Assembly (NCBI RefSeq): GCF_032062135.1
Contig: NC_092861.1
Span: 121,980,768-122,044,767, forward strand
Direction: 5' to 3'
From: Pyxicephalus adspersus
Lineage: Eukaryota; Chordata; Amphibia; Anura; Pyxicephalidae
Length of the DNA stretch: 64,000 nt
In this document: positions 11,974 to 24,810 of the stretch, in pieces
Position numbering within the stretch: position 1 is the stretch's first letter
Layout of the letters: every line of letters starts with the position of its first letter
The notes under the pieces: model-generated
What the model saw: only the letters and a program-made list of their open reading frames with translations
What the model was told of the DNA's origin: nothing
Database searches by the model: none
Translations under genes and position numbers: made by a program

Positions 11974-12400
11974 TAAAGCGTACCTAAACTTTTATGTAGA
12001 CAACCCTTTTATGTAAAGTAAAAATTATGTTTTCTTTTTCCTTTTTTAAGTGCAACACCCTTTTTTTAAAATAAAAAAGGGTGCAGCACCGCCCCCTAAT
12101 TCTCTACCGCCTAGGCAATCGAGAATGAATAGGAGTGCAAAGCCTTCCGGGATACCTACGTCAGGCATCCCGGAAGGCTCTTGGGTGCTCCTTCTGTGCA
12201 TGCCCGAGCATCTCAGGCATGGGCAGAAGGGGCCTTTTCACTCAAACTGAAAAATTTGCCGATCTCACGCATGCGCAGTAAGATTGGCAAATTTTTTTTC
12301 ATCCTACATCACCCGATCTCGAGCCTGGGTCGGGTGACGTAGGATGAAGAACCAGGAAGAAAAGCAAAAGGGCAACCATTTTACAAAAAAAAATGCTCAC
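11974..12400 (-). mobile_element. Short non-autonomous element (AAGCGGAAGTAAACC family), inverted copy
   Basis: It opens with TTAAAGCGTACCTAAAC and CTTTTATGTAGACAACCC, which correspond in reverse complement to the right end of the copies at 33583 and 42195 (GGGTTGTCTACC...TTTAGTTTAGGTC). The body contains GGGATACCTACGTCAGG, ATGCCCGAGCATCTC and ACGCATGCGCAGTAAGAT, which are inverted counterparts of the 4185 copy. A local hairpin is formed by CATCCTACATCACCCGATC and its complement GGGTGACGTAGGATG (12299-12345). The far boundary is unclear. Confidence 0.6.
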
Positions 12401-12540
12401 ATGCTAAAGGGCAGGGGCATATCTACATACAAAACTATAAGGGACACCTCTCTTCCCATTGAAAATTGCCATTTAGGGCCCATCCACCAGGGGTTACGGG
12501 CAGCCACCAGTCCTTTCCTTGGCCAGTGTAGAGTAGCATA

Positions 12541-15500
12541 GCAATGAACTAAAAGTGTATTCCCGCTTCAAGAATCATTTCTTCCCCTTCCATGCAGTGT
12601 GTCGGTATCACTCCCCTCTAATAAGTTTCCGAGGTGTCATGTGACCTCACGTTACAGGTTTCAGATGCAGAAGAGGGATGAGTGACAGAAGGTGGCTAGC
12701 TATTATGCTGACTCTCTTACTTCAAAACTTTGATAATGAATTTAAACTAATATGCAGATAAGAACTATTGACATTCTTCTGACTGACCTGCTCAGCGATG
12801 AAAGACCTCATATTTTTATCATAAAAAGTTTAAACTGGGTACATATACATAACTGGTTGTCAAACAACCCATAAAACAGAGTGTATATGACTGCAAGACT
12901 GGTTCTTCTATTTCCAGTTCCATGAGAACACCGTCTAAGCGCCTCACACTACCAACATTGTAGCACACAAATTCCTGACCCAGGTGAGCAATGTATCACT
13001 CAACTCTGATTGACTTTACCTCCTCCCTAAATTTTTTTTTTCACTCCTTTCTTTTGTGCCTTCATTCCATATTCTTTGCTATTTACCAGTGAGAATCCAA
13101 CTCTTTTGAAATATGACCTAAACCCTAAAAGTATTTTCTTTTTGCTAACCATGTGCTGTGCTGGTGCAGTATCTGGAGCTGTTTTTGTAATAACATTTAG
13201 TAAATCAGCTACTGTCCCTATAGTTTATATATAAAATACAGTACCTTGGCTATTCTTGAACAATACTACTGGTATGGTAAACTTGCACATTTACTAAATA
13301 ATGCATGTTTTAGCTAATTTTTATAAATGTAATTTAGCATCAGAACCCAAACATGTTATTTATGTTTTATAGCAAGCATTATGTTAACATTTTTCTTATA
13401 TAATCTGACTCATTGTAGCATACCACAGAAGCTTAATTTATCTAAAAATACAGATCAAAGCTTGAGATCAACACATTCAAAATGTAAGAATCAAGTAACA
13501 ATAAAATTCTATTTATTATAACGTTTAGATCCAACAAGATGACCTTTCTCAAGACATGGAGGCTCTATGAGACTGAACTCAACTAATTCACTGATCCTTA
13601 AAACAAACTATCCCCAAAATGGATGCTAAGCCAAAACTATCAGCAAGGATTTACTATTATGCTTTGACTATTGTGTGGCTTTTGTAAGGAAAGTCAACTT
13701 TTGCTGAGTGAGCCATATTTGCTCCTAAATTTAACACTTTTTAACTTTTTTTAGTTATATGATTAATTAGTAGTATTTAATTTAATACATTTTGCTTTTA
13801 CTTTGTTTCTGTGTTAGATTTCTTTTGTTTGTTGTTGAGTTGTTTTTCCTGTTTTTGTGTTTTATATGTAATTGATTTGTTTGTCTCTTTCTTAACTCTT
13901 CTAACTGCTTACTGGTGAAAGTGAAAAGTAAACCACTTAGCTTTGTGCAGCCAGCAGCCTTTGCATACCCTGCCCTATTCATCCTTATAAGTCTTTTAAT
14001 TGTCTGGTTCCCATCTCTTTCACGTGAGTTTCTGTGAGTTTATTTATTTTATTTTTTCAAAGTCTTGCAATTTGCTTTTTAGATCTTTGACAAGCTAGGA
14101 CCAGACAAGCAGGTCCTAGAATGCGGTACTCTATTTTTATTTACATCAGTGTTTTCTTTTCCTATTTTCACTGAATTCATTCTGCATAGGGTATGGTAAG
14201 AGACTCCTGGGAAGTGACCGTTTTAGCGTCTTTTCCCTTTGGTCCTGGTGTCACTGACAGCAATGATATATATACTTGGAGAGTAGCTATGTCAAACATT
14301 AACTATATTTGTAGAGCAATTAAATAATCCATCAGATTTAAGGACTTTAAAAAATGAAAGTGTAAACCAAGAGCAAAAAATGCAATTTATTGTAGTTTAC
14401 CAGTTCTTAGGTGTGGTGGCTACTTTTGATCTTTTATTTAACAGGTTTTTCTTTATTTTCACCTACTGATTCTTCCTGTAATACACTTCCTGCTCCAGGG
14501 TAGCAGCTAATCCTGATATTGTATTAGATTTTTTTCTGTAAACTACAAAAATCAATTATTATTTTACCAGGAAATGGAGTTTTATATAATGAATGAAGTT
14601 GGTTAACATTAATGGTTGCAGCATCACATGATTAAAGCTGCTTACAGATATCCTACCTGCCTACCTTAAAGTATATCAAAACCCAACAGCAAAATAATAA
14701 TAAATATATATAAATTGGTTTGGTTCTTAGAATTTGCGGCAGCAATAGTTTTGTTTTTAGACGTTAGTTTCTTTATTTTCACTGGGTGATACTGCTAGTG
14801 ACACACCAAATGCATTTTTCGGGGATAGGTTTTTAGAGCCAGGTAAAAACTGTATTTTCAGATATTTTTGTATTTGATTTACCAAGTAAAGCTTACATTT
14901 CCCCGCTATTTATTTTCTGTTTACAATCTGTTGGAAACTCCTACAGATTCTATAGCTCAAGCTACGATTTACAGCCAGAAGTGGATGACTTATTAAAAGA
15001 AACTCATCCCCTCTCCTATGACTTTTATTTATTCCGACAGATCACACTGCTTTGCAGTCTTTTTAGCTATTCCACAGTGCTCAGGGAATCCTTTTAACAA
15101 TATTTATTTGTTAAACGATGATTGTATACTGTGATTAATAAAGTGATCAACAAACCAAAATATAAAAATATAATAAACAAAAAAGTCCCAAAACAATTAT
15201 AGATTTTCTCTAAAATCCTCATTTCCATCTAAGTTACAGCAATGTGTGACATGAACCATCATTTGGAAAAACTAAATGAGCAGTTAGCTTTAACGGATGT
15301 GATCTGACCTAGAAAATACACTCATCAAATAAGCTTTACAACTATACAGAAGCAATTATATACCACAACATCCAATACATTTCATTTGTATTCAATTAAT
15401 TCAAGCCATAGATAGATCAAGGTGTGGCTAATTTTGGTGAACATTTTCCTCGGTGTTGTCTTTGGTTTTCATGTGTTATTTTGCATTTGGATATTGTTTA

Positions 15501-16077
15501 GCTGCCTTTTATAAGCTGTGCTGTGTGTTCCTTGGTATTAAAACAAACCACAAGAGTAGGCCATATTCTTTGTATGGTTGGCTTACTGATCCTTGGCATT
15601 TGTACTGTCCATAGAAGGGCTGTTTGTTTTTCATATTGCACATTTGTTTTGTTGAAGACTGCAGCTTTGGGACTTAGTATTCAAGTCACTCCATTATTAA
15701 CCATTCCAAAGCCAAAGAAGTTGTTCACTAAATGTTTGCAATTGCTAAAATATTTGCAACTTTATCTGTCATTTTGTCTTTTGGTCATTTCCTTAACATA
15801 AAACAACTAAGGTAATAAAAAAAATGATATGTGCTTATTTACTTAATAAAATAAACAATTGCAGGGATAAATCGAGATGATTTAATTAGATCCTATGAAC
15901 AAATGTGCACAAACATTTGCTCACATGCGCATGTACAATATATTATAGCCAAATCTAGCTGATCTTACACTTATATTCAATGTATAATGTACAATTGTAG
16001 TTTGTCCATTGAACAAAAAATGTTGCCTTTATGTCTTTATTTATTCTAAAGCGCATGTCAAACATACTGTAAAAGAG
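12541..16077. other. Non-coding sequence, nothing recognised
   Basis: About 3.5 kb of AT-rich sequence. The frame at 15523-15801 codes for a hydrophobic, Leu/Val-rich string typical of translated T-rich DNA and matches no family I recognise. The minus-strand frame 13782-13982 derives from a T-rich tract. No repeat boundaries were recognised. Confidence 0.5.
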
Positions 16078-16080
16078 TTA

Positions 16081-16494
16081 GGCTGTGTACACACATGCAA
16101 TAATTGTCGTTGGAAACTAATGATCCACGACAGATCGTTCGATAAATGTTAACAAAAAAAGTGCACAACGACTGGTCAATGACGCCGAAGAACGAGCAAT
16201 CGAATGACCATTCCAGCTTATCTGATTGGCTGACGATCGTTCATAATCTATTGTGTGTACGGTCGTTCAGTGATCGTGGATTGTTTTGTGATACACTTTC
16301 TCGTGTACATGTCACTTCCTGCATCGTTCAAACGATCGTATCTCTACGTGTATACAATATTGATGGATTATATTTGCATGATTGTATCATTACAGCATGT
16401 ACAAAATTGTGCACAATGCGATCGTTAAAAATAATCGGAATAATCGTGGATCATTCCTTTTCAAACGATAATTATTGCACGTGTGTACTTAGCC
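16081..16494 (+). mobile_element. CGATCG-rich TIR element, older subfamily, copy 1
   Basis: The ends GGCTGTGTACACACATGCAA and, in reverse complement, GGCTAAGTACACACGTGCAA form a TIR. The flanking trinucleotides are TTA at 16078-16080 and TTA at 16495-16497, consistent with a 3-bp duplication. The body has repeated ACGATCGTT motifs, TTAACAAAAAAAGTGCACAA and AGAAAGTGTATCAC-type stretches in inverted form. The plus frame 16146-16505 is read-through of this element. A PIF/Harbinger-like origin fits a TWA target site but is not proven. Confidence 0.78.
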
Positions 16495-16497
16495 TTA

Positions 16498-19093
16498 CTG
16501 TCTGACGTGATGTGATAAAGGCTTTTTTTAAAATCCCGTGCACAGGGCTGTAATATGAAAATGTTAGTGAATATACAGTAGTTAGTTTTGGTATATGGAA
16601 TCTGTATTCCTACACCATCATAGGAGATTTATTACGCTTTGTGGTGTTAAAGTTCTGACCATATGTGCAAAGATCTGTACACTACAATTCCTCTCCATAT
16701 ATGGGTTTCTTGGGGTTTTTTAAAAACATTTTTAATTATAGATGTGTACACAATTTTCAAGTAACTTTTAATATTTTGATCTGGAGATTTAAATAAAATA
16801 ATATCTAGTGATAATGTTAGGAAGTTGCTTGTTTAGACCCTAGCTGTGCTCTTATGTTGTCACTCATATACAGTTATAGTATATTGCAGTCACCAGCAAA
16901 ACATTGAAATGAAGTGCATTCATGAATACAGAAAGTAGCTGCACAGAGGAGACAGGAGATTAACAGTAGGAACATGGAAGTGGCACATTTGTGTCTTTTA
17001 CTTCTTCCGTGTGCCATGAACATCCCTACACGGACAACATGATTGACAATTTATTTACACTGGACATTATGATTGATGTTGCATTTTCATCTTACAACAT
17101 AAACTTTAAAAAAAGTAAGTATTCTTTTAAATAATGGACAGATAAGGGGTATTAATTTTACAATGTACTCATTTACCTTGGAGGGAATATATTCATTCAC
17201 CCCCTTCCAGATTTCAAGATAATCCCTCCGTACCTCACCATTGGGGGGCTTGGTATAGTACACTTGTTGCACCCCTTTACCTAAGAAGGACAGCATCCCA
17301 TTTTGTCCCTTAAAGTAAAAAAAAAAAATATGCAACCATGTTCTTATGTAGGTATGCAGGCTGGGTGGCCAGGAAAAGGAGAACAGCAAGCATGCAGCCC
17401 CCTTCCCTCTTTCTGTACCACCCAAGGGCCCTTGCTTCATTCACATTGGAAGGTCCATTGGAGAAAATTCCAACGCACAATTTAACTTATCTCTAGGAGG
17501 CATTGAGATTCAACAAAGGGTAAAAAATAAAACTTTGTTTTATGGTAAAAAAAAATTGGCAGTTGTTATCATATTTTTATCATATAAAGTGTGTAAGCAA
17601 ACCAAAGGACATTTAGTTATGGTTTACATCTACTTAAAGTGGAAAAGGAACTGACAATAGTTTCTCCTCTTTTTTAGGGAATTAGCTCAACCCTTTCAGT
17701 TTTGGAAACAAAACAAAATATGACAAGCTCTGTAGCACTTCATTTTGAACTGAAGAAAACATTTTTTTACTTTTTAAAGTTTTTATTAATGATGTAATAT
17801 TTGAATACAGTCAAACAACATTTTTCTGATGTGCAAATAATGGTAAACGTAAAAGAGAAGAATGGGGTCAATGCATTGCAATCAGTCATGGGTACAATGG
17901 TTGATGCAGAGGAATTCTTTTTGCTGAACTGAAAGTTCACATGCTGGCTGTGTGAATATATTCATAGGCTACACCACACCTGAACTAAGTATTAAACTAG
18001 GCTGAAAAGTCTTATCAGTAGTCTCCACCCTATTTAAACACATAAAACTATTCACTCCTTCAGCTTAAGATAAAAAAATGAAAAAGTACTCTCACCTTCA
18101 GTTGCCAAAAGATACATATATATTATAATTGTAATATTATGAGGTGGAACTTATCAGACAAGTTTTGTGTGTTAAAGCTGAACTCCAGACAAAATGGGCC
18201 CCCTGACCTGCATACTTGTTCCAAGTCAGTGATTCAGTAGTGGAGCAATTAGAAGGATTACATCTCAGAAGCTACTAAACATTAAAGTTCCATTAGCATA
18301 TTTTGAATGTATTTTTATAAAGCACATTAATTTAATATTTAAATAGTATGGAAAGCAAACAATAACTAGGAAAATTTCCCTGATTGTGATATGATATAGC
18401 TATATGATAAATATTACCATATTAGAGATCTAATAATGGTTAGTTGATATCTAATAATGGTTAGTTGTTAGTTAGTTGGGTAGTAAGCAGGGGTCTGCAG
18501 ACAGGAATGCTGTAGACATCTACGGGATCCGCTTTGGACTTTGCATATGGAACAGAGTGAGCTTGCAGGGTTGCTTGCTGTTGTGTTAATAGGAAATAGG
18601 AAAATACTTAAGGAATACATATCCTGGTTACTAAAGCTTCTCAGGTTACCTTTGCATCTCATTTGATTGCTATAATGACAGTTCTGAGATATCTTAAGTG
18701 AACGATAAACATTTACAGGTGGAGCACTGGGAACCCTTACTTCCAGTATACATTAAAAGCCATATTGGCCCTGGCAAAACTACCACCATTTTACCATTGT
18801 ATTGCTGTGCCACCACTTTAGGCCATTGAAACTATTATGCAATTCTGGAAAAAGACTGGTCAGCAGGCGGGGGGGCTTTGAAGAGGGGGCATTAAAATGA
18901 AATTATGATATTAGGGGATGCTTTAAAGATGTGCATTTTATTTTGTAATAAATAGTGTGGTTTACACTAAATTACAAGCAGGCCTTCAAATTACAGATAA
19001 TCTGTTCTGTAACAGCACATTGAATCCTGAGTGAATTCATTACCTAAATATGGTCATGACAAATCTAATTAATGTGTCACTCCAGTTCCTTTA
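16498..19093. other. Non-coding sequence with minor repeats
   Basis: No gene was recognised. A TTAAAGCTGAACTCCAGAC motif at 18171-18190 resembles a terminus of a short frog repeat, but no second end was found. A 21-bp tandem duplication lies near 18427-18470. The minus-strand frame 17087-17440 is treated in the findings. Confidence 0.5.
18427..18470 (+). repeat. 21-bp tandem duplication
   Basis: The string CTAATAATGGTTAGTTG occurs at 18430 and again at 18451, giving a 21-bp period. It is followed by a short TTAGTTAGTTGGG run. Confidence 0.8.
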
Positions 19094-19543
19094 CTTAGGT
19101 ACACACGTGCAAAAATTATCGTTTGAAAACGAACGATCACCGATTATTCCTGATTATTTTGAACGATTGTATTCTGCACAATTCTCCACAAGCTGTAACA
19201 ATACGATCGTTCAAATATAATCCACCAATAATGTTCACACTAGATACGATCGTTTGTGAACGATCGTTCGAACGATGCAGGAAGTGGCATGTACAGGAGA
19301 AAGTGTATCACAGAACAATCCAGGATCACTGAATGACTGTACACACAATAGATTACGTACGATTGTCGCCCAATCATATCCGCCAGGGCGGTTGTTCGTT
19401 TCCAGTGAGATTTCTCGTTCGTCAGCGTCCTTGACCAGTCCTTGTGCACTTTTTTTGTTAACAATTATCAAACGATCTGTCGTGGATTGTTCGTTTACAT
19501 TTATTTTATTTAGTTTACTGCATGTGTGTACATGTGTACAGCT
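19094..19543 (-). mobile_element. CGATCG-rich TIR element, older subfamily, copy 2 (inverted)
   Basis: It starts CTTAGGTACACACGTGCAAA and ends GTGTACAGCT followed by TTA. TTA also precedes it at 19091-19093. Its body follows the reverse complement of the 16081 copy in order: CAGGAAGTGGCATGTACA, GAAAGTGTATCACAGAACAA, TGTACACACAATAGATTA, GTGCACTTTTTTTGTTAACA and CGATCTGTCGTGGAT. Several overlapping frames on both strands (19123-19547) are by-products of the element. It is diverged from the younger copies at 26771 and 36354. Confidence 0.78.
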
Positions 19544-19549
19544 TTAGAT

Positions 19550-22150
19550 CACCATCAGATTTGTGGTGTTCCTTAGAAATGTGTTATTTGGTAAGAACCT
19601 ACAGGGAATCTGGGATTAAAAAGGTTTTGTGGTCCCCAAGGTAGTGAACAGGGCTGGGTGCAGGAAAATAGGAATAGGCCTTCGTGGGAATAAAAAGCCT
19701 TCACTGTACTTTTATATAAAAAAGTACTTTTGTGCAAAATTGTTTATTAAAAAAAAATTTTTTTATATAACTGTGTGCAATATTATGTTAATGCACACAG
19801 TAGTCCAAAAAAGTGTGGTGTTATTGGGTTACATGTGTGGTAGTTGATGGAAGAAGAAGAGGTTGGGAAGATAACCCTCCATCTATTCTACTTTGGTTAT
19901 GTAGACAGAGCTACACTAAACAACAACAGTCTTCACTGCTTTAGTATTGGTTTGGCCACTGATTTTCTGAATAAAATACCACACCTAACCTTTTCTCTAC
20001 ATCAACTACACATAGAATATGTGACAAACACCCCAACATTGTTTAATGTTCATTGTTTATAGGGAAGAGGATGACTAAGTAATAATTTTCTGATAAGGGT
20101 GCCTGTGTATGATATCAGACCTAAAATAATACCTGGGAACATTCAGATACCTGACAAACTGATACTAAATGAATGTATAAAAGTGGTTTCCAAGGGAGTG
20201 GTAAACACATGGTAAAATAAAAGGTATCTACCATGTAAATTCTGCATAGAGCACTTTTCAATACAAAATGTGACCAACTGGTGAGTGGTGTCCAGTAGGT
20301 GGTGGGATATCATCACTTACTTACTGTGAATGGTAGAGAAGACGTATTTGGAAACAATTTTTTATATGGCTTTTTATTTGTACTAATATTTATATATAGT
20401 TGTACTTGTTGTAGCTGCTTATTTCTGTTCATATTATAACATACATAATTACACTATATATTAAAATATTTGGAGTGTTGTAAGTTACCTTATCCGATAT
20501 CTCAGTAACAAATAAATGTTTTTTTAGGTATCATTATCTATGTGCGGTTGAAGTTTCAGAAAAAAAAGTGCTGCTATTGTCAGCAGTAAATCTATTAGTA
20601 ACTGATGAACAGAATCCATAGGTTAACATCAACCAAAGAAGAAAAACAGCTGTCAACCACAGGTTCCAGTCTGTCAAAATGCTTTCATTGTACCCTAACT
20701 CAACCATTTTTACTCTCTACATTTACCTTAATTGAATAAAAGGTTTAACCTTCTTGTGGATTTCTGCCATAAAAATTCACAAATGATAGTTAATTGGCTT
20801 GTCTTTCAAAAAGGCTTTAAACGGTTTACTGCATAGAGGAGACTGAAATGCACCTTGTCCTGACACTTGACATTCCGTGAGATATATCAACAGAAGAAAC
20901 TTTATATATAGAATTATTATTATTATTTTTATTATTAAACAGGATTTATATAGAACCAACAAAAACATCATTAAATATTTGTTTCAAATAAAAAGTAATA
21001 TATAAACAGCTAGTTCAAATAAATAAGTGACAACAAATTTAAAATTACCTTTTGTTCGACGTATATGAAGATATTGATATTTTCTACTTAGTGATAAATT
21101 GAATTTAGTGAATTAAATACATGACTTATAACTCTATAAAGCGTAAGGTCATTCTGAAATAATCAGACTCACTTACACAAAAACCTTTACAGTATGTCCC
21201 TTATATGCTATATCATTAACGTTTTATTGTTTTAATAATTGTTTAAATTTTGTTTTTATTTTTAAAAGTAAAACTCCTGGAACCACAAGACGTTTACTAC
21301 TACTTTGATCTGCCATAAAATTATCCAATGTGCCCGTTGCTGAGTTTGTTTCCCACTGCTAAAATTCTTTGGAAAGAGCTTGTTCTCTCTTCCTGGTTCA
21401 CCCTTTTTACCTATGTCAATAAATTATTGCACATCCAAGGGGCATACTCATGTTTCTTTGCTGCAAAAATTTGACTTTGTTTTGTATGGTGTTGTTTTTA
21501 CTATTAATCTAAATAAAGGAATTTGCATTATTTTGTATTTGTTTTGTATTATTTTATGTGATGCATAAAAAGTCCTGATGTAAAATATGATCATAATTTC
21601 AATATTTTTTATTTCACTTTATTTTTGAGGTTAGTCCCATCAACTGCCCTTAAGCTATTTAAGGCTACTTCATTGGCTAGTAATAGCAATTTTTATAGGA
21701 TGGGGCTGGCAGTTTGTAGAGCTTAGCCATAAAGGTGGGTGGTGCTAAAAAAAACTAAAATAGAAATGAGCACAGAAGATCTCTCTGGCTATTGAAAGTA
21801 ATAGATGTAATCTTGTGGTGTGATTGATTTTTTGAAAAAAAGTCCTTTGCTGGTTTTTATTTATTTTTATCTAAAATGTAAAAACTCAAACTTAGAAAAA
21901 CATATAGAACTGGCTTCTTGAGGGGTGGAAAAAGCCATGCAAGTCATGAGTTTCACAACACCATCAAGCGTAGAAATTTTTGGATTTCTTCAGACCATAC
22001 CAGTGGTGGCTTTCTCCTAGCGAAAAAAAAAACAACACAAAAACTTTATTAAAAACAATCTATGTAAGAGGTTGTAAGAAGTTGACAGAATTGCTAATTC
22101 GGAGAATAATAAACAAATGGTAGCTACAAACAATTTCTGATATGCCCACA
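19550..22150. other. AT-rich non-coding sequence
   Basis: No gene was recognised. Frames at 19629-20062 and 21380-21568 lack domain resemblance. A LINE tail fragment lies at about 20911-20962. Confidence 0.5.
20911..20962 (-). repeat. L2-type LINE 3' tail fragment, minus strand
   Basis: In reverse complement this reads GGTTCTATATAAATCCTG followed by a run of AATAAT triplets. This resembles the end GGCGCTATATAAAT plus (AATAAT)n found at the 3' terminus of L2-type LINEs and the SINEs that share their tails. Related tails are at 33271-33439, 55346-55402 and 57350-57460. Confidence 0.55.
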
Positions 22151-22151
22151 T

Positions 22152-22280
22152 TGGTGCTGTTTTATTAAAGCTTTCCTGGAGAAGAAGACAGGAAAAGATC
22201 TAGTAAATATACAATAAATCTAGTCCAGGATTAAAAATATTTTCCAAATGATTTTCAGAAATCTATTCAAGGTTTTCACT
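22152..22280. mobile_element. Degenerate palindromic MITE, partial
   Basis: TTTTATTAAAGCTTTCCTGG, then AATAAATCTAGTCCAGGATT, TTTTCCAAATGATTTTCAG and AATCTATTCAAGG occur in the order of the left half and centre of the palindromic family. The right arm is absent. Divergence is high, so the call is tentative. Confidence 0.5.
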
Positions 22281-24225
22281 GTACATTTGGCCACCACCAC
22301 ATTGTCAGAATACATGGACCTGGTGATTTTCCACCCTTGAACACGGTATACTGACTATATAGAATACATAAGTATTTCTCCATACTAGGAACGACCAGGT
22401 CTCTTCTGGGTTTTGGTGGGTAAACAGGGATGGGAGGGAGTGGGTGGAGGGTAAGTATAAGCCCCATACTATCCAGCAAACCCATTACTTTTATTAAAAA
22501 GGGCAAAGTAAATGATTAGGTATAACCCAGACTCTAAATGCATTCCTAATCTTCTCTCAACAGCTGTCCAGCAAGATTGCTGAATGCACTGTTTTTGAAA
22601 GCTCCTTATCTTCCAAATGCAAACAGTTTAAAAAATAATGTCAAAAAAAGTAATAAATACCCTACCTAGATTTGAGAGAGAAAACCTTAATATATGAATT
22701 TAACAGTTACTAGCTAGCCAAATCAGGACCACATACAGTGAGGTATACAGACTACTTCTGTACGGGGCCCAAATCAAAATATTTTGACTTTTTGGATGGG
22801 GGAGGGGGCACAGGAAGTTTACTTAGCCAGAATTTTTTATGGTGCACTGATTAGGTTTATTCTACTAATATGTTCACTTTGTGTATGATAAATTGCGAAT
22901 GCTTGAATTCTTTAAAACCTAATCTTGTGCAAAGAAAAACAAAGTTTGTTCTAGAACCTGACTGGATAGTCAAAGTGAACAAACCATTACCTTATTTACT
23001 AACATTTATAATGCAAAGTGGACAGACTCTGCTACTTTAGTAAATCAACACTAATTCAAGTTATAAAAACATTCAGAATACTCTACTTGCCCATATGAGA
23101 TTTCCCTTAGAACACCTTGTTGTAAAGGCTTTGGCCTCATGACACAATAAAAATGTCCAACTATATATGTTAAAAAAATTATCATTGACTTATGTGTACA
23201 TGGTAAATTAGTGATATAAGTTGCAGGTAAGAGCAATGACTTCATTGCTCTGGTGTGGATATACCCAAGGGCTGCTAATTAGTATAGTATCTCTAGACAG
23301 ATATACTGATTATTCTTAAACATTTATAGCAGCCCTAGTCATCTTTTTATAGCCTAAATTTATTTTCTCTTGATTTCTGCTGTTTACTTTCAGCAGTTTT
23401 ATAATCTTTAACTGATAGTCTATTCTTTATTGCTCCAGTGTGATTGCAAAGAGTTTAAGCGTCATAATATACATAAATATTTGAACAGTCAAGGAAAGTC
23501 TGTCTCTCTTTGAGCAGAGAAGGAATACACTAAAACAAACAATACAGCTGGAGGGACCTTGAATTGGAAACACAGCACAATTTTGAGGTCAGTATAGCTT
23601 AAAGGACCAGTAAATCTAATCCTATTCATAAATGACTTATAAATGTGCCTTTCCTTTTACAGATTCCAGAATTAGAATTGTGGAACACTGGACTGTAAAG
23701 CCTTGTAGGGACATCATGCTGGAGACAATCTTTCGTGAATGAGTCCTGTATACACAGTGCTGTTCTGTTCTACGAAGAGGAGAGGGAGAAGCCGAGCAAG
23801 CAGTACCCTGCTGTGCTCTTCTTCATAGGAAAGCACAGAGGTCATTCCCAAATTATCATTCAGTAGTCCACCAGGGCAGATTGAGGAACAACATCAGCTA
23901 GAAACTACTGTACACATGTGATTGTTACCCAAGATTGGTACGGGTGTTTGTCTTGGAAGACAGAAGTTTGACATTTGTACTTAGTTTAAGTTTAAGAAAG
24001 ATTTTGATTGCATGAAGTGGTTGCTGTAGAGTGGCACCTCATTAATCACCAGTCCAGCCATAATACGGTCCTTAGGATGGTTAAGCAAGGGACAACTGAT
24101 AGAAATGAGTCCAGATATCCAATTCTTGATCATTACAATTAATGAGTGATAAAGAAAATTATGGCCAATGAGTTTTGGAGCTATATAAGTGCCTCCTTTA
24201 TAATGCATTGCAGTTGAGAACTCAT
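22281..24225. other. Non-coding sequence
   Basis: No gene or clear repeat was recognised. A CTTAAAGGACCAGTAAATC motif at about 23600 resembles a terminus of a short non-autonomous element, but no matching second end was found. The minus frames 22276-22506 and 23981-24208 have no recognisable domain. Confidence 0.45.
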
Positions 24226-24451
24226 TGAGCCCGATGTATTAAAGCTTTCTAAGACTGGAGAGGATATACTTTCATCAGTAAAGCTGGGTGACACAGCATA
24301 CCTGGACTGGATCTGGTCCAGGACTGAAAAAAATTGTTAACAAATAGCAAATCAATTTTAGGAAATCTTTTCCAGGTTTGCTGGGTCCCCCAGCTTTACG
24401 GGTGAAAGTGTATCCTCTCCAGTCTTAGAGTGCTTTAATAAATCAGGCTCA
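24226..24451. mobile_element. Palindromic MITE, copy 3
   Basis: TGAGCCCGATGTATTAAAGC at the left is mirrored by GCTTTAATAAATCAGGCTCA at the right, with inner arms around AAAGCTGGGTGACACAGC and GGGTCCCCCAGCTTTAC. ATT occurs immediately outside both ends (24224-24226 and 24451-24453), a possible 3-bp target duplication. It directly abuts the next element at 24457. Confidence 0.85.
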
Positions 24452-24456
24452 TTCAG

Positions 24457-24810
24457 TTAAAGTGGATCTTAACTTTGTTGGTGAAGAGTTTCTTCCATAA
24501 TCAGCATACTTGCCCATTGCACATACTTATGCATGTCTGGAACCCGTCATCACTGCATCAACGAAAGGAGCCATCATCATCACCAGCTCAATATCAAACT
24601 TCCGTAAAGACAGTGATCCTCTTCGGCCATTGAACAGCCACTGATGATGAAACTCCTGTGCTGAGCTGCATGTTTAGTAAAGTGTAGAGCTTGCGATTTA
24701 GGAGCCAGGGATTTTCCTTTTTTTTTGACAAAAGAGTGATTCCATGTCACTTTTGTCAGTTAGTATTACCTCCTGATGACTTTTTGTTTTTTGAGTTTAG
24801 ATCTGCTTTA
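24457..24810 (+). mobile_element. Short TIR element (TAAAGTGGATCTTAAC family)
   Basis: The left end TTAAAGTGGATCTTAAC and the right end GTTTAGATCTGCTTTA are imperfect inverted complements (TAAAGYRGATCT). The interior is unique within the window and contains no transposase. Members of this size class with AAAG...CTTT ends recur at 4185, 33583 and 48172 and seem to be different families of similar architecture. Confidence 0.6.

Noticed and set aside
12299..12345. Strong hairpin considered as a miRNA precursor
   Set aside because: It is part of a dispersed non-autonomous element, and nothing distinguishes it from the element's own inverted repeats.
16146..16505. 119-codon plus-strand frame
   Set aside because: It lies within the CGATCG-rich element 16081-16494, and the diverged copy at 19094 does not preserve the frame.
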